Shown piece by piece: positions 7,501 to 14,919 of a stretch of DNA of 48,817 nt. The notes beneath the pieces are model-generated. The model searched no databases. It was not told the DNA's origin and was given only the letters and a program-made list of their open reading frames with translations. The DNA is taken from contig CALUKX010000012.1 of NCBI GenBank assembly GCA_944321335.1, positions 1 to 48,817 on the forward strand. The letters are read 5' to 3'. The position numbers were made by a program, and so were the translations under genes. Source of the stretch: an uncultured Phocaeicola sp. (lineage in GTDB: Bacteria; Bacteroidota; Bacteroidia; Bacteroidales; Bacteroidaceae). Every line of letters starts with the position of its first letter. Within the stretch, counting starts at the first letter, position 1.

Positions 7501-8838
7501 GTGAAGACATTTAGAATTGGTGGAGTTCATCCAGCAGAAAATAAATTGTCGGCCGGTAAAGCCATCGAAACATTGGGACTGCCGAAACAGGCGGTTTTCC
7601 CTTTGTCGCAGCATATCGGTGCTCCTGCTACACCTATTGTCAAGAAAGGTGATGTAGTAAAGGTGGGTACCAAGATTGCTGAGGCTGGTGGTTTCGTATC
7701 GGCAGCTATCTTCTCTTCTGTTTCCGGTAAGGTGAACAAGATAGATAGCGTTATCGATGCAAGCGGTTATCGCAAGCCCGCTATTTTCATCGATGTTGAA
7801 GGTGATGAATGGGAAGAATCAATCGATCGCAGCACTACTTTGGTCAAGGATTGTCTGCTTTCGCCGGAAGAAATTGTCGCTAAGATAAAGAATGCCGGTG
7901 TGGTAGGTATGGGTGGTGCTTGTTTCCCGACTCATGTAAAATTGTCGCCTCCTCCGGGTTGTAAGGCGGAGTGTGTAATCATCAATGCAGTAGAGTGTGA
8001 ACCTTATCTGACTGCCGACCATCGTCTGATGCTTGAAAAGGCTGATGAGATTTTGGTAGGTGTGTCTATTTTGATGAAAGCTGCAAAGGTTTCAAAAGGA
8101 TATATCGGTATTGAAAACAACAAGCCGGATGCTATCAAACTGATGACTGCGAAGTCTGTCAACTATGCTGGTATCGTAGTCGTTCCTCTGAAGGTTAAAT
8201 ATCCTCAGGGAGGTGAAAAACAGCTTATCGATGCTGTAATCGGCCGTCAGGTTCCTGCTCCTCCTGCAATTCCTATCAATGTAGGTGCAGTGGTTCAGAA
8301 CGTAGGTACCGCTTATGCCGTTTATGAAGCTGTACAGAAGAACAAACCTTTGTTTGAACGTGTGGTTACCGTTACAGGTAAGTCACTGAAGAACCCTTCC
8401 AACTTCCTGACCCGTATGGGTACTCCGATGAGCCAGCTGATTGATGCTGCCGGTGGTCTTCCCGAAGATACTGGTAAGGTTATTGGTGGTGGTCCGATGA
8501 TGGGTAAGGCTTTGGTGAATACAGAAGTTCCTATCTGTAAAGGTAGTTCAGGTGTGTTGATTATGAACGACAAGGAAGCACGCCGTGGCGAACCTCAGTC
8601 CTGTATCCGTTGTGCGAAGTGTGTAAGCGCTTGTCCGATGGGGTTGGAGCCGTACTTGTTGGCTACTTGCTCGGCTCATGGCGATTGGGAACGCGTGGAA
8701 CATGAAATGATTATGTCATGTATCGAATGTGGTTCCTGTCAGTTTACTTGTCCTTCACATCGTCCGATGTTGGACTATATCCGTTTAGGAAAAGGTAAGG
8801 TGGGCGGTATCATCCGTGCACGTAATGCTAAAAAATAA
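7501..8838 (+). CDS. rnfC: Rnf complex subunit C (NADH/FMN-binding, two 4Fe-4S clusters)
   Basis: A 445-residue peripheral subunit, the NAD-reducing end of Rnf. It starts with GTG, 38 nt after rnfB. The N-terminal domain (GGVHP..NK, then a barrel with KKGDVVKVGTKIAEAGG) precedes the Complex I 51-kDa-like flavin/NADH domain with 'VVGMGGACFPTHVKLSPP', and then a SLBB-like segment. Two complete [4Fe-4S] motifs lie near the end: C368-x2-C371-x2-C374-x3-C378, and C407-x2-C410-x2-C413-x3-C417. No motif is missing. Confidence 0.95.
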   Translation: MKTFRIGGVHPAENKLSAGKAIETLGLPKQAVFPLSQHIGAPATPIVKKGDVVKVGTKIAEAGGFVSAAIFSSVSGKVNKIDSVIDASGYRKPAIFIDVEGDEWEESIDRSTTLVKDCLLSPEEIVAKIKNAGVVGMGGACFPTHVKLSPPPGCKAECVIINAVECEPYLTADHRLMLEKADEILVGVSILMKAAKVSKGYIGIENNKPDAIKLMTAKSVNYAGIVVVPLKVKYPQGGEKQLIDAVIGRQVPAPPAIPINVGAVVQNVGTAYAVYEAVQKNKPLFERVVTVTGKSLKNPSNFLTRMGTPMSQLIDAAGGLPEDTGKVIGGGPMMGKALVNTEVPICKGSSGVLIMNDKEARRGEPQSCIRCAKCVSACPMGLEPYLLATCSAHGDWERVEHEMIMSCIECGSCQFTCPSHRPMLDYIRLGKGKVGGIIRARNAKK

Positions 8839-8850
8839 GTCTAGAAAATT

Positions 8851-9840
8851 ATGGCAAACAAATTAATAGTTTCATTATCGCCCCACGTGCATAACAATGA
8901 CAGCGTACAGAAAAACATGTACGGTGTGCTCATTGCTCTGATACCTGCCTTGCTTGTATCATTCTATATGTTCGGGTTGGGTGCAGTTATCGTCACGCTG
9001 ACTTCGGTCATTGCGTGTGTTTTCTTCGAATGGGCTATTACCAAGTTCATTCTGAAACGCGAACGTACTACTATCATGGATGGTTCGGCTATCTTGACCG
9101 GTGTCCTGTTGGCTTTTAACCTTCCTTCAAACCTTCCTTTGTGGATTATCATTATCGGTGCCCTTGCTGCTATCGGTATCGGTAAGATGACTTTCGGTGG
9201 ATTGGGATGTAACCCGTTCAACCCGGCATTGGTTGGTCGTATCTTCCTGTTGATTTCATTCCCTGTACAGATGACTTCATGGCCGGAAGTCGGTCAGCTT
9301 ACAAGTTATACAGATGCTACAACTACTGCCACTCCATTGGCATTGATGAAGATGGCTGTACATGGTGATACTTCTGCTTTGGAACAACTGCCGGATACTT
9401 TGACATTGTTCTTGGGTAATAATCCGGGATCTTTAGGTGAGGTGAGTGCCTTGGCTTTGTTGCTCGGTCTTATCTATATGCTGTGGAAAAAGATTATAAC
9501 ATGGCATATTCCGGTATCGATCATTGCTACTGTATTTGTATTCTCTGGTCTGATGCACTTGGTTGATTCTACAGCTTATGCATCTCCGTTGGCTCATCTG
9601 TTCACCGGTGGTCTGATGTTGGGTGCTATCTTCATGGCAACCGATTATGTAACATCTCCAATGACACACAAAGGTATGATTATCTATGGTGTGGCAATCG
9701 GTTTCCTGACAGTTGTGATCCGCTTGTTCGGTGCTTATCCGGAAGGTATGTCATTCGCAATCTTCATCATGAATGCATTCACTCCGTTGATCAACACTTA
9801 TTGCAAACCTAAACGTTACGGGGAGGTAGTGAAGAAATGA
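8851..9840 (+). CDS. rnfD: Rnf complex subunit D (membrane flavoprotein)
   Basis: A 329-residue polytopic membrane subunit of the NqrB/RnfD family with about 8-10 hydrophobic helices. The covalent FMN attachment site appears as DATTTATPLAL. Thr161 in TTAT-P is the residue equivalent to the flavinylated threonine of the S(T)GAT motif. 'GGLGCNPFNPALVGRIFL' is the other family hallmark. It starts 12 nt after rnfC and its stop overlaps the rnfG start by four bases (ATGA), which indicates translational coupling. Confidence 0.95.
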   Translation: MANKLIVSLSPHVHNNDSVQKNMYGVLIALIPALLVSFYMFGLGAVIVTLTSVIACVFFEWAITKFILKRERTTIMDGSAILTGVLLAFNLPSNLPLWIIIIGALAAIGIGKMTFGGLGCNPFNPALVGRIFLLISFPVQMTSWPEVGQLTSYTDATTTATPLALMKMAVHGDTSALEQLPDTLTLFLGNNPGSLGEVSALALLLGLIYMLWKKIITWHIPVSIIATVFVFSGLMHLVDSTAYASPLAHLFTGGLMLGAIFMATDYVTSPMTHKGMIIYGVAIGFLTVVIRLFGAYPEGMSFAIFIMNAFTPLINTYCKPKRYGEVVKK

Positions 9841-10514
9841 AAAAGCTTGAATCATCATTAAAGAATATGGCATTGGTTTTGACTGGTTTTTCAGTTATTG
9901 CCGGTGGTTTGCTGGGATGGGTTAACGACGTAACTGCCGGTCCTATCGCTGAAGCAAATGCAAAGACCTTAAGTGACGCTATTAAAGTGGTTGTTCCGGG
10001 TTTCGACAATAATCCTGCCGAAGCGCCTGATACAATCGATGTAAACGGTGTCAAGTATATCGTTTATAAAGCAACAAAAGGTGATGAGTTTATCGGTGCA
10101 GCCGTACAGTCTTCTTCCAATGGTTTCGGTGGTGCATTGACTGTATTGGTAGGTTTTGATGCTGATGGAAAAATTATTGATTACTCTCTGTTGAGCCATG
10201 CTGAAACTCCGGGATTGGGTTCCAAGGCTGCCGATTGGTTCAAGAAAGGAGGCAAAGGTGATATCACAGGTAAGAATCCGGGAGAAACACCTTTGACAGT
10301 AAGCAAGGATGGCGGTCAGATTGATGCCATCACAGCTTCTACCATTACATCACGTGCTTTCCTGTTGGCAGTGAACAATGCGTATGCAGCTTATAAGAAC
10401 CAGCATGTAGATGCAGCCAGCGGCGCTACCCAGCAGGCAGCTCCTGCTCCGGCAGCACAGACCGATTCTACTCAGGTTGCTGTGGATACTACAAAAGTTG
10501 TAACTAATAAATAA
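9837..10514 (+). CDS. rnfG: Rnf complex subunit G (covalent FMN periplasmic subunit)
   Basis: A 225-residue subunit with one N-terminal membrane helix (about 10-30) and a periplasmic FMN-binding domain. The flavinylation motif is ITAST-ITSRA. Thr169 is the expected acceptor of the phosphoester-linked FMN added by ApbE, which is not encoded in this window. 'HAETPGLGSKA' is the conserved flavin-contact segment. The last 35 residues are Ala/Pro/Gln/Thr-rich and low in complexity, echoing the tail on RnfB. The start overlaps the rnfD stop. Confidence 0.95.
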   Translation: MKKLESSLKNMALVLTGFSVIAGGLLGWVNDVTAGPIAEANAKTLSDAIKVVVPGFDNNPAEAPDTIDVNGVKYIVYKATKGDEFIGAAVQSSSNGFGGALTVLVGFDADGKIIDYSLLSHAETPGLGSKAADWFKKGGKGDITGKNPGETPLTVSKDGGQIDAITASTITSRAFLLAVNNAYAAYKNQHVDAASGATQQAAPAPAAQTDSTQVAVDTTKVVTNK

Positions 10515-10528
10515 GAAAGGAGCGGACT

Positions 10529-11113
10529 ATGAATAATTTTAAAGTTTTGATGAACGGGATTGTAAAAGAAAATCCTACGTTTGTACTCCTTTTGGGTATG
10601 TGTCCTACCTTGGGTACTACTTCTTCAGCTATCAACGGTATGGGTATGGGACTTGCTACCTTGTTCGTGCTTGTTTGTTCGAATGTGGTAATCTCACTTA
10701 TCAAGAAATTGGTTCCGGATATGGTTCGTATCCCTATCTTTATTGTGGTAATTGCCTCTTTCGTAACTTTGCTGCAGATGCTCATGCAGGCTTACGTGTC
10801 GGACTTGTACGCAACATTGGGCTTGTTTATTCCGTTGATCGTAGTAAACTGTATCCTGTTGGGACGTGCCGAAGCGTTTGCTGCCAAGAACAGCCCGTTG
10901 TCGTCATTCTTCGATGGTTTGGGCATGGGACTTGGTTTTACTATCGCCCTGACATTGTTGGGTGGTGTACGTGAATTCCTTGGAACAGGAAAGATATTCA
11001 ATCTTACCGTTATGCCTGAAAACTACGGTATGTTGCTGTTTGTACTTGCTCCGGGTGCATTTATCGCATTGGGCTATTTGATTGCTATCGTTAATCGCTT
11101 GAAGAAAGCATAA
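10529..11113 (+). CDS. rnfE: Rnf complex subunit E
   Basis: A 194-residue membrane subunit with six helices, homologous to NqrD. It carries the paired half-site cysteines that, with RnfA, hold the intramembrane [2Fe-2S] centre: Cys25 in LLGMCPTLG and Cys108 in LIVVNCILLG. It starts 14 nt after rnfG. Together with RnfA it forms the pseudo-symmetric core of the ion-translocating part. Confidence 0.95.
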   Translation: MNNFKVLMNGIVKENPTFVLLLGMCPTLGTTSSAINGMGMGLATLFVLVCSNVVISLIKKLVPDMVRIPIFIVVIASFVTLLQMLMQAYVSDLYATLGLFIPLIVVNCILLGRAEAFAAKNSPLSSFFDGLGMGLGFTIALTLLGGVREFLGTGKIFNLTVMPENYGMLLFVLAPGAFIALGYLIAIVNRLKKA

Positions 11114-11132
11114 CTCCTAAAAGAAAGTAGAT

Positions 11133-11735
11133 ATGGAATATATATTGATATTTATCACCGCTATTTTTGTGAACAACGTAGTGTTGTCACAATTCCTCGG
11201 TATCTGTCCGTTCTTGGGGGTATCCAAGAAGGTTGAAACCGCAATGGGTATGGGAGCTGCCGTAGCATTCGTGTTGACATTGGCTACCATCGTAACATAT
11301 GCGATCCAGCATTTCGTGCTTAATCCTTTCCATTTGGAATATTTGCAGACAATTGCTTTTATCCTTGTCATTGCGGCATTGGTACAGATGGTGGAAATCA
11401 TTCTGAAGAAAGTATCTCCGGCCTTGTATCAGGCTTTGGGTGTGTTCCTTCCATTGATTACAACCAACTGTTGTATTCTTGGTGTAACTATCTTGGTTAT
11501 CCAGAAAGACTATGATTTGCTGACAGGTGTCGTTTATGCATTCTCTACAGCTATCGGTTTTGCTTTGGCATTGGTTGTCTTTGCAGGTATCCGTGAGCAG
11601 CTGATTCTGGTAAACATCCCTAAAGGTATGCGTGGTATGTCTATCGCTTTGGTCACTGCCGGTTTGCTGGCAATGGCTTTCATGGGATTCTCAGGCGTAG
11701 ACAAAGGTTTGGCCGTTTTGTTCGGACTCCAGTAA
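11133..11735 (+). CDS. rnfA: Rnf complex subunit A
   Basis: A 200-residue six-helix membrane subunit, paralogous to RnfE. The Fe-S half-site cysteines are Cys25 (LGICPFLGV) and Cys113/Cys114 (TTNCCILGV). It is the last gene of the order B-C-D-G-E-A, which differs from the proteobacterial A-B-C-D-G-E and is usual in Bacteroidota. The terminator 33 nt downstream ends the operon. The complex couples ferredoxin oxidation by NAD+ to Na+ or H+ export across the inner membrane. The ion used cannot be read from the sequence. Confidence 0.95.
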   Translation: MEYILIFITAIFVNNVVLSQFLGICPFLGVSKKVETAMGMGAAVAFVLTLATIVTYAIQHFVLNPFHLEYLQTIAFILVIAALVQMVEIILKKVSPALYQALGVFLPLITTNCCILGVTILVIQKDYDLLTGVVYAFSTAIGFALALVVFAGIREQLILVNIPKGMRGMSIALVTAGLLAMAFMGFSGVDKGLAVLFGLQ

Positions 11736-11767
11736 TCTGAAAAGAATCGTTAGTTATTCAAAATAGG

Positions 11768-11829
11768 CCGGAGGGAGAAAGTGCTGTAGATGTGACAAAT
11801 CGATGGCAACTTTTCTCCCTCCGGTTTTT
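11768..11829 (+). terminator. Strong terminator of the rnf operon
   Basis: CCGGAGGGAGAAA (11768-11780) is the exact reverse complement of 11812-11824 and is followed by TTTTTG. The loop is about 30 nt. Confidence 0.85.
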
Positions 11830-11876
11830 GTCTGCTATTTTTAAAGGCTTTTTATATGTTTATCGAGAATTATTTG

Positions 11877-11884
11877 TATTTTTG
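11877..11884 (+). promoter_or_regulatory. -7 box of galE
   Basis: TATTTTTG matches TAnnTTTG and lies 36 nt before the ATG at 11921. It lies downstream of the TTG/ATG-like upstream starts that would extend the reading frame to 11792, which supports the shorter GalE. Confidence 0.55.
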
Positions 11885-11920
11885 TCGCTAGAAGAAATTC
11901 GATTTATAAAGCCTTTAAAC

Positions 11921-12955
11921 ATGAAAGATAGAATTTTAGTTACTGGTGGTACCGGTTATATCGGTTCACACACTGTAGTAGAGCTGCAAAACAGCGGATA
12001 TGACGTAGTTATCGTCGATAATTTGTCTAATTCTCGTGCAGAAGTTGTCGACAGTATTGAAAAGATTACAGGCATTCGTCCCGCATTCGAAAAAGTGGAT
12101 TGTTTGGATTTCGCCGGTTTGGAAGGCGTGTTCAAGAAATACGAAGGTATCAAGGGTATCATTCATTTCGCAGCGAGCAAGGCAGTAGGTGAATCGGTTC
12201 AGAAACCGTTGCTTTACTACCGTAATAACCTGGTATCATTGATCAATTTATTGGAACTGATGCCGAAATACAATGTTCCGGGTATCATTTTCTCTTCTTC
12301 ATGTACAGTATATGGTCAGCCGGACATTTTGCCGGTAACCGAAGCTGCTCCAATCAAGAAGGCAGAATCTCCTTATGGTAATACGAAACAGATTAACGAG
12401 GAGATTATCCGTGATACTATCGCTTCAGGTTCGCCTATCCATGCTATCCTGTTGCGTTACTTCAACCCGATCGGTGCACATCCAACCGCTTTGATCGGTG
12501 AATTGCCTAATGGTGTACCGCAGAACCTGATTCCTTATCTGACTCAGACTGCTATCGGTATCCGTGAAAAATTGAGCGTATTTGGTGATGATTATAATAC
12601 TCCGGATGGATCATGTATCCGCGACTATATCTATGTAGTCGATTTGGCTAAGGCTCACGTAATCGCTATGGACCGTATCTTGAAGAGCAGACAGAAAGAT
12701 AAGGTTGAAGTGTTCAATATCGGTACCGGCCGTGGCGTTTCAGTATTGGAACTGATTCATGCTTTCGAATCGTCAACAGGCGTGAAACTGAACTATCAGA
12801 TTGCAGGGCGTCGTGCAGGAGATATCGAACAGGTTTGGGCAGATCCTACCTATGCTAACAACGAATTGGGTTGGAAGGCAGAAACCTCAATTGAAGATAC
12901 TTTGCGTTCCGCTTGGAAATGGCAGCTGAAACTCCGTGAAGACGGAATCCAGTAA
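11921..12955 (+). CDS. galE: UDP-glucose 4-epimerase
   Basis: A 344-residue short-chain dehydrogenase/reductase-type epimerase from the ATG at 11921 (MKDRILVTGGTGYIGSHT). The open frame extends 43 codons upstream, but that part crosses the rnf terminator and the -7 box and has no family similarity. NAD is bound by GGTGYIGS (9-16). The active site is Ser-rich SSSCTVYG around 125-132 with Tyr152 and Lys156 in SPYGNTK. Length and motifs match canonical GalE, which interconverts UDP-glucose and UDP-galactose for the Leland (Leloir) route and for cell-surface glycans. It is a monocistronic unit. Confidence 0.95.
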   Translation: MKDRILVTGGTGYIGSHTVVELQNSGYDVVIVDNLSNSRAEVVDSIEKITGIRPAFEKVDCLDFAGLEGVFKKYEGIKGIIHFAASKAVGESVQKPLLYYRNNLVSLINLLELMPKYNVPGIIFSSSCTVYGQPDILPVTEAAPIKKAESPYGNTKQINEEIIRDTIASGSPIHAILLRYFNPIGAHPTALIGELPNGVPQNLIPYLTQTAIGIREKLSVFGDDYNTPDGSCIRDYIYVVDLAKAHVIAMDRILKSRQKDKVEVFNIGTGRGVSVLELIHAFESSTGVKLNYQIAGRRAGDIEQVWADPTYANNELGWKAETSIEDTLRSAWKWQLKLREDGIQ

Positions 12956-12997
12956 TTCTTCGGTGTTAATTGAAAATAAATTAAAGATATTATAAAC

Positions 12998-13099
12998 AAT
13001 AACGTTTTTAATACGTTATTATACATGCAGGGCACTTTAAAGCGTTTAAGTGTATGTGAATACATTCAAACGGGTCATCCCTGTGATGAGAAGTGCTAA
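12998..13099 (+). other. Structured 3' region after galE, possible small RNA
   Basis: AATAACGT (12998-13005) pairs with ACGTTATT (13013-13020). Next comes CGTTT (13043-13047) with AAACG (13068-13072), enclosing a seven-pair stem capped by GTGA. This is enclosed in turn by CAGGG (13028-13032) and CCCTG (13079-13083). The layered pairing suggests a folded RNA, either the galE 3' UTR or an independent small RNA ending at the terminator at 13145. I cannot match it to a known family and see no clear promoter. Confidence 0.35.
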
Positions 13100-13144
13100 T
13101 TGCATAGTAGTTTTGTCGTGTTTTATTTTGTGTTTGTGTTGTAG

Positions 13145-13179
13145 CTGTTCCTCGACGTGAGTCGGGGAACAGTTTTTTT
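13145..13179 (+). terminator. Strong intrinsic terminator downstream of galE
   Basis: CTGTTCCTCGAC (13145-13156) pairs along all 12 positions (one wobble) with GTCGGGGAACAG (13161-13172) around a GTGA loop, followed by seven T. It lies 190 nt after galE, further than a simple galE terminator would be expected. Confidence 0.85.
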
Positions 13180-13217
13180 ATATTGTAGGGACACAGCATC
13201 ATGTTCTTGCTCTTCGA

Positions 13218-13249
13218 TTTGTATATTTCCCCGAAAACCTCTAATTTCG
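13218..13249 (+). promoter_or_regulatory. Promoter of the fluoride riboswitch-ClC-F unit
   Basis: TTTG at 13218-13221, 20 nt, then TAATTTCG at 13242-13249 (one mismatch to TAnnTTTG). Transcription would start about 10-15 nt before the aptamer. Confidence 0.55.
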
Positions 13250-13268
13250 CAACCGATTTCATAAATCA

Positions 13269-13320
13269 AGGGAATGGGACTTCCCTGTTATAAACCGCTA
13301 ATTGAGTAGCTGATAGTTCC
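13269..13320 (+). promoter_or_regulatory. Fluoride riboswitch aptamer (crcB motif)
   Basis: All three helices of the fluoride aptamer can be paired. P2: AGGGA (13269-13273) with TCCCT (13282-13286). P1, the long-range helix: GGGACT (13276-13281) with AGTTCC (13315-13320). P3: GCTA (13297-13300) with TAGC (13307-13310). The conserved single-stranded parts are there too: 'AATGG' in the first loop, 'TAAACCGC' before P3 and 'GCTGATAG' after it, matching the family pattern G-A-U-G-G ... A-A-C-C-G-C ... G-C-U-G-A-U-G. The next gene encodes a fluoride-type ClC antiporter, exactly the expected target. Fluoride binding should raise its expression. Confidence 0.88.
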
Positions 13321-13354
13321 TGCCTTAGTCCGATTTCCGATAAATCGGGCAGGA
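13318..13354 (+). promoter_or_regulatory. Competing hairpin (riboswitch expression platform)
   Basis: TCCTGCC (13318-13324) pairs with GGCAGGA (13348-13354), and inside it CCGATTT (13330-13336) pairs with AAATCGG (13342-13348). The outer strand begins with the last three bases of the aptamer P1 helix, so the two structures exclude each other. No U-tract follows, so it is not a classical terminator. The start codon is 130 nt further on, so the mode of control is unclear. Confidence 0.55.
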
Positions 13355-13484
13355 GTTATGTACTCTATCTTTAGAATGGCGGTCTGGATTATTTCCCAAC
13401 TATTTTCCGAAAGATGATACATGATGCTCCTGTTCTGATTGGAGAGGGGCTGGTATTGTATTGTCGAACACAACAGAAAAGTAA

Positions 13485-14768
13485 ATGAAAATGTACAAGA
13501 ACAAAACTTCCTGGACCACACGTTTTGTCCAGTTCCCTTTATTGACATACCTCGTGAAATGGTTGTTGCTTTCGGGGATTGCCGGTGCTTGCATCGGTTC
13601 GGCATCAGCCTTGCTTCTGGTTTCGTTGAACTGGGCTACCGATTACCGGGAGAACCATCTGTGGATTATCGCATTGCTACCTTTGGCCGGACTCGTAATC
13701 GGATTGATGTATCATTATCTGGCTGGAACTGCATCACGGGGGAATAATTTTCTGATAGAGGAAATTCGTTCTCCACACGATATTATCCCGTTCCGTATGG
13801 CACCGCTTGTCTATATAGGAACGGTGCTGACTCATCTGTTCGGTGGTTCGGCAGGACGGGAAGGTACAGGCGTACAAATGGGTGGAGCTATAGCCGACCG
13901 TTTCTCCAAACTGTTGCATTTGCATCGACGCGACCATCGGGTGATGGTTCTGATTGGAATCAGTGCCGGGTTCGCTTCGGTGTTCGGTACTCCGTTGGCC
14001 GGTGCTGTATTCGGTCTGGAAGTGATAGTTGTGGGACGGATGCGCTATGAATCTATTCTGCCGGCTTTCCTTTCTGCTGCATTTGCACATCTCACTTGTC
14101 ATGCGTGGGGAGTGGCTCATACCCATTATCCTGAACCGGTAGTGCCACATCTCGATATTGCCAATATCTTGTGGGTGGCTTTGGCGGGAGTCGCTTTCGG
14201 GGTTGTGGCGATGTTCTTTTCACGTTCCATCGGATTTTGGGGGAGTTTAGGAAAAAGATGCATAAAATACCCTCCGTTGCGTCCGTTGGTAGGAGGTATC
14301 ATTATTGCTTTGGCGGTTTGGACGTTGGGGACGACTAAGTATATCGGTCTGGGAGTTCCAACCATTGTCGATTCGTTCAGTCAACAACAGATGTGGTACG
14401 ATTTTCTGTTGAAACTGATATTTACTACCTTTACGATCGGTGTCGGTTTCAAAGGTGGGGAAGTTACACCGCTCTTTTTTGTCGGAGCAACGTTGGGAAG
14501 TGCCTTGTCGGCTATAATACCTTTGCCGATGAGCCTTTTAGCCGGACTTGGTTTTGTGGCCGTGTTTGCCGGAGCTACCAATACACCGATAGCCTGTACG
14601 TTGATGGGGATCGAACTCTTCGGAGCCGAACCGGGTATTTACCTTGGTATCGCATGTGTGGTGGCATATCTGTTTTCCGGGCATACAGGAATCTATACAG
14701 CTCAGGTTGTCGGCAGTCCGAAACATCAATTGTTTATCCGTCAGAAAGGAAAAACGTTGCAGGAATAA
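13485..14768 (+). CDS. ClC-type fluoride/proton antiporter (ClC-F, EriC-F)
   Basis: A 427-residue voltage-gated-chloride-channel family protein with about ten or more membrane helices. The anion-pathway motifs are those of the fluoride subtype rather than chloride ClCs. GREGT replaces GREGP at 124-128 (Glu126 is the gating glutamate), GNNFLIEEI (86-94) stands where chloride ClCs have GSGIP, and GGEVTPLFF (324-332) stands where they have G.FAP. ClC-F proteins export fluoride in exchange for protons across the inner membrane. A fluoride riboswitch lies upstream, which supports the assignment independently. The start at 13485 directly follows an in-frame-stop region; Met3 is an alternative start. 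It is a single-gene unit. Confidence 0.9.
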   Translation: MKMYKNKTSWTTRFVQFPLLTYLVKWLLLSGIAGACIGSASALLLVSLNWATDYRENHLWIIALLPLAGLVIGLMYHYLAGTASRGNNFLIEEIRSPHDIIPFRMAPLVYIGTVLTHLFGGSAGREGTGVQMGGAIADRFSKLLHLHRRDHRVMVLIGISAGFASVFGTPLAGAVFGLEVIVVGRMRYESILPAFLSAAFAHLTCHAWGVAHTHYPEPVVPHLDIANILWVALAGVAFGVVAMFFSRSIGFWGSLGKRCIKYPPLRPLVGGIIIALAVWTLGTTKYIGLGVPTIVDSFSQQQMWYDFLLKLIFTTFTIGVGFKGGEVTPLFFVGATLGSALSAIIPLPMSLLAGLGFVAVFAGATNTPIACTLMGIELFGAEPGIYLGIACVVAYLFSGHTGIYTAQVVGSPKHQLFIRQKGKTLQE

Positions 14769-14864
14769 TGTGCCTGATGTGATTAATATTCGGTGTGTCA
14801 TGGTCATTTAATTGATATAGTTCAAGAAATCGGCAGTATTTAAGATAGATTTAATCTAAACCTA

Positions 14865-14894
14865 TTTGTTTTCGGTAGGATTGCTGTAATTTTG
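14865..14894 (+). promoter_or_regulatory. Promoter of the MATE transporter gene
   Basis: TTTG at 14865-14868, an 18-nt spacer (one short of the usual range) and TAATTTTG at 14887-14894, then a 25-nt leader to the ATG. Confidence 0.6.
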
Positions 14895-14919
14895 CGCCCG
14901 ATTTAGAGGAAAGATAGGT

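Larger units (their letters stand above)
12956..13484 (+). other. Intergenic region between galE and the ClC-F gene
   Basis: This 529-base gap contains, in order, a folded region after galE, a strong terminator, the promoter, the fluoride aptamer with its competing hairpin, and then about 130 nt of leader before the ClC-F start in which I see no further element. Several short frames here lack any family signal. Confidence 0.6.

Noticed and set aside
11792-11920. N-terminal extension of galE by 43 codons
   Set aside because: The extension crosses the rnf terminator and the -7 box at 11877; GalE homologues start at MKDRILVTGGTG.
13025-13099. 24-codon reading frame downstream of galE
   Set aside because: It coincides with strongly paired sequence and has no promoter or similarity; RNA structure explains the region better.
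12998-13180. Signal-recognition-particle RNA, 6S RNA or tmRNA
   Set aside because: None of the diagnostic segments of these RNAs is present, only general pairing.
13439-13747. 102-codon frame overlapping the start of the ClC-F gene
   Set aside because: It overlaps the ClC-F coding sequence in another frame and has no similarity of its own.
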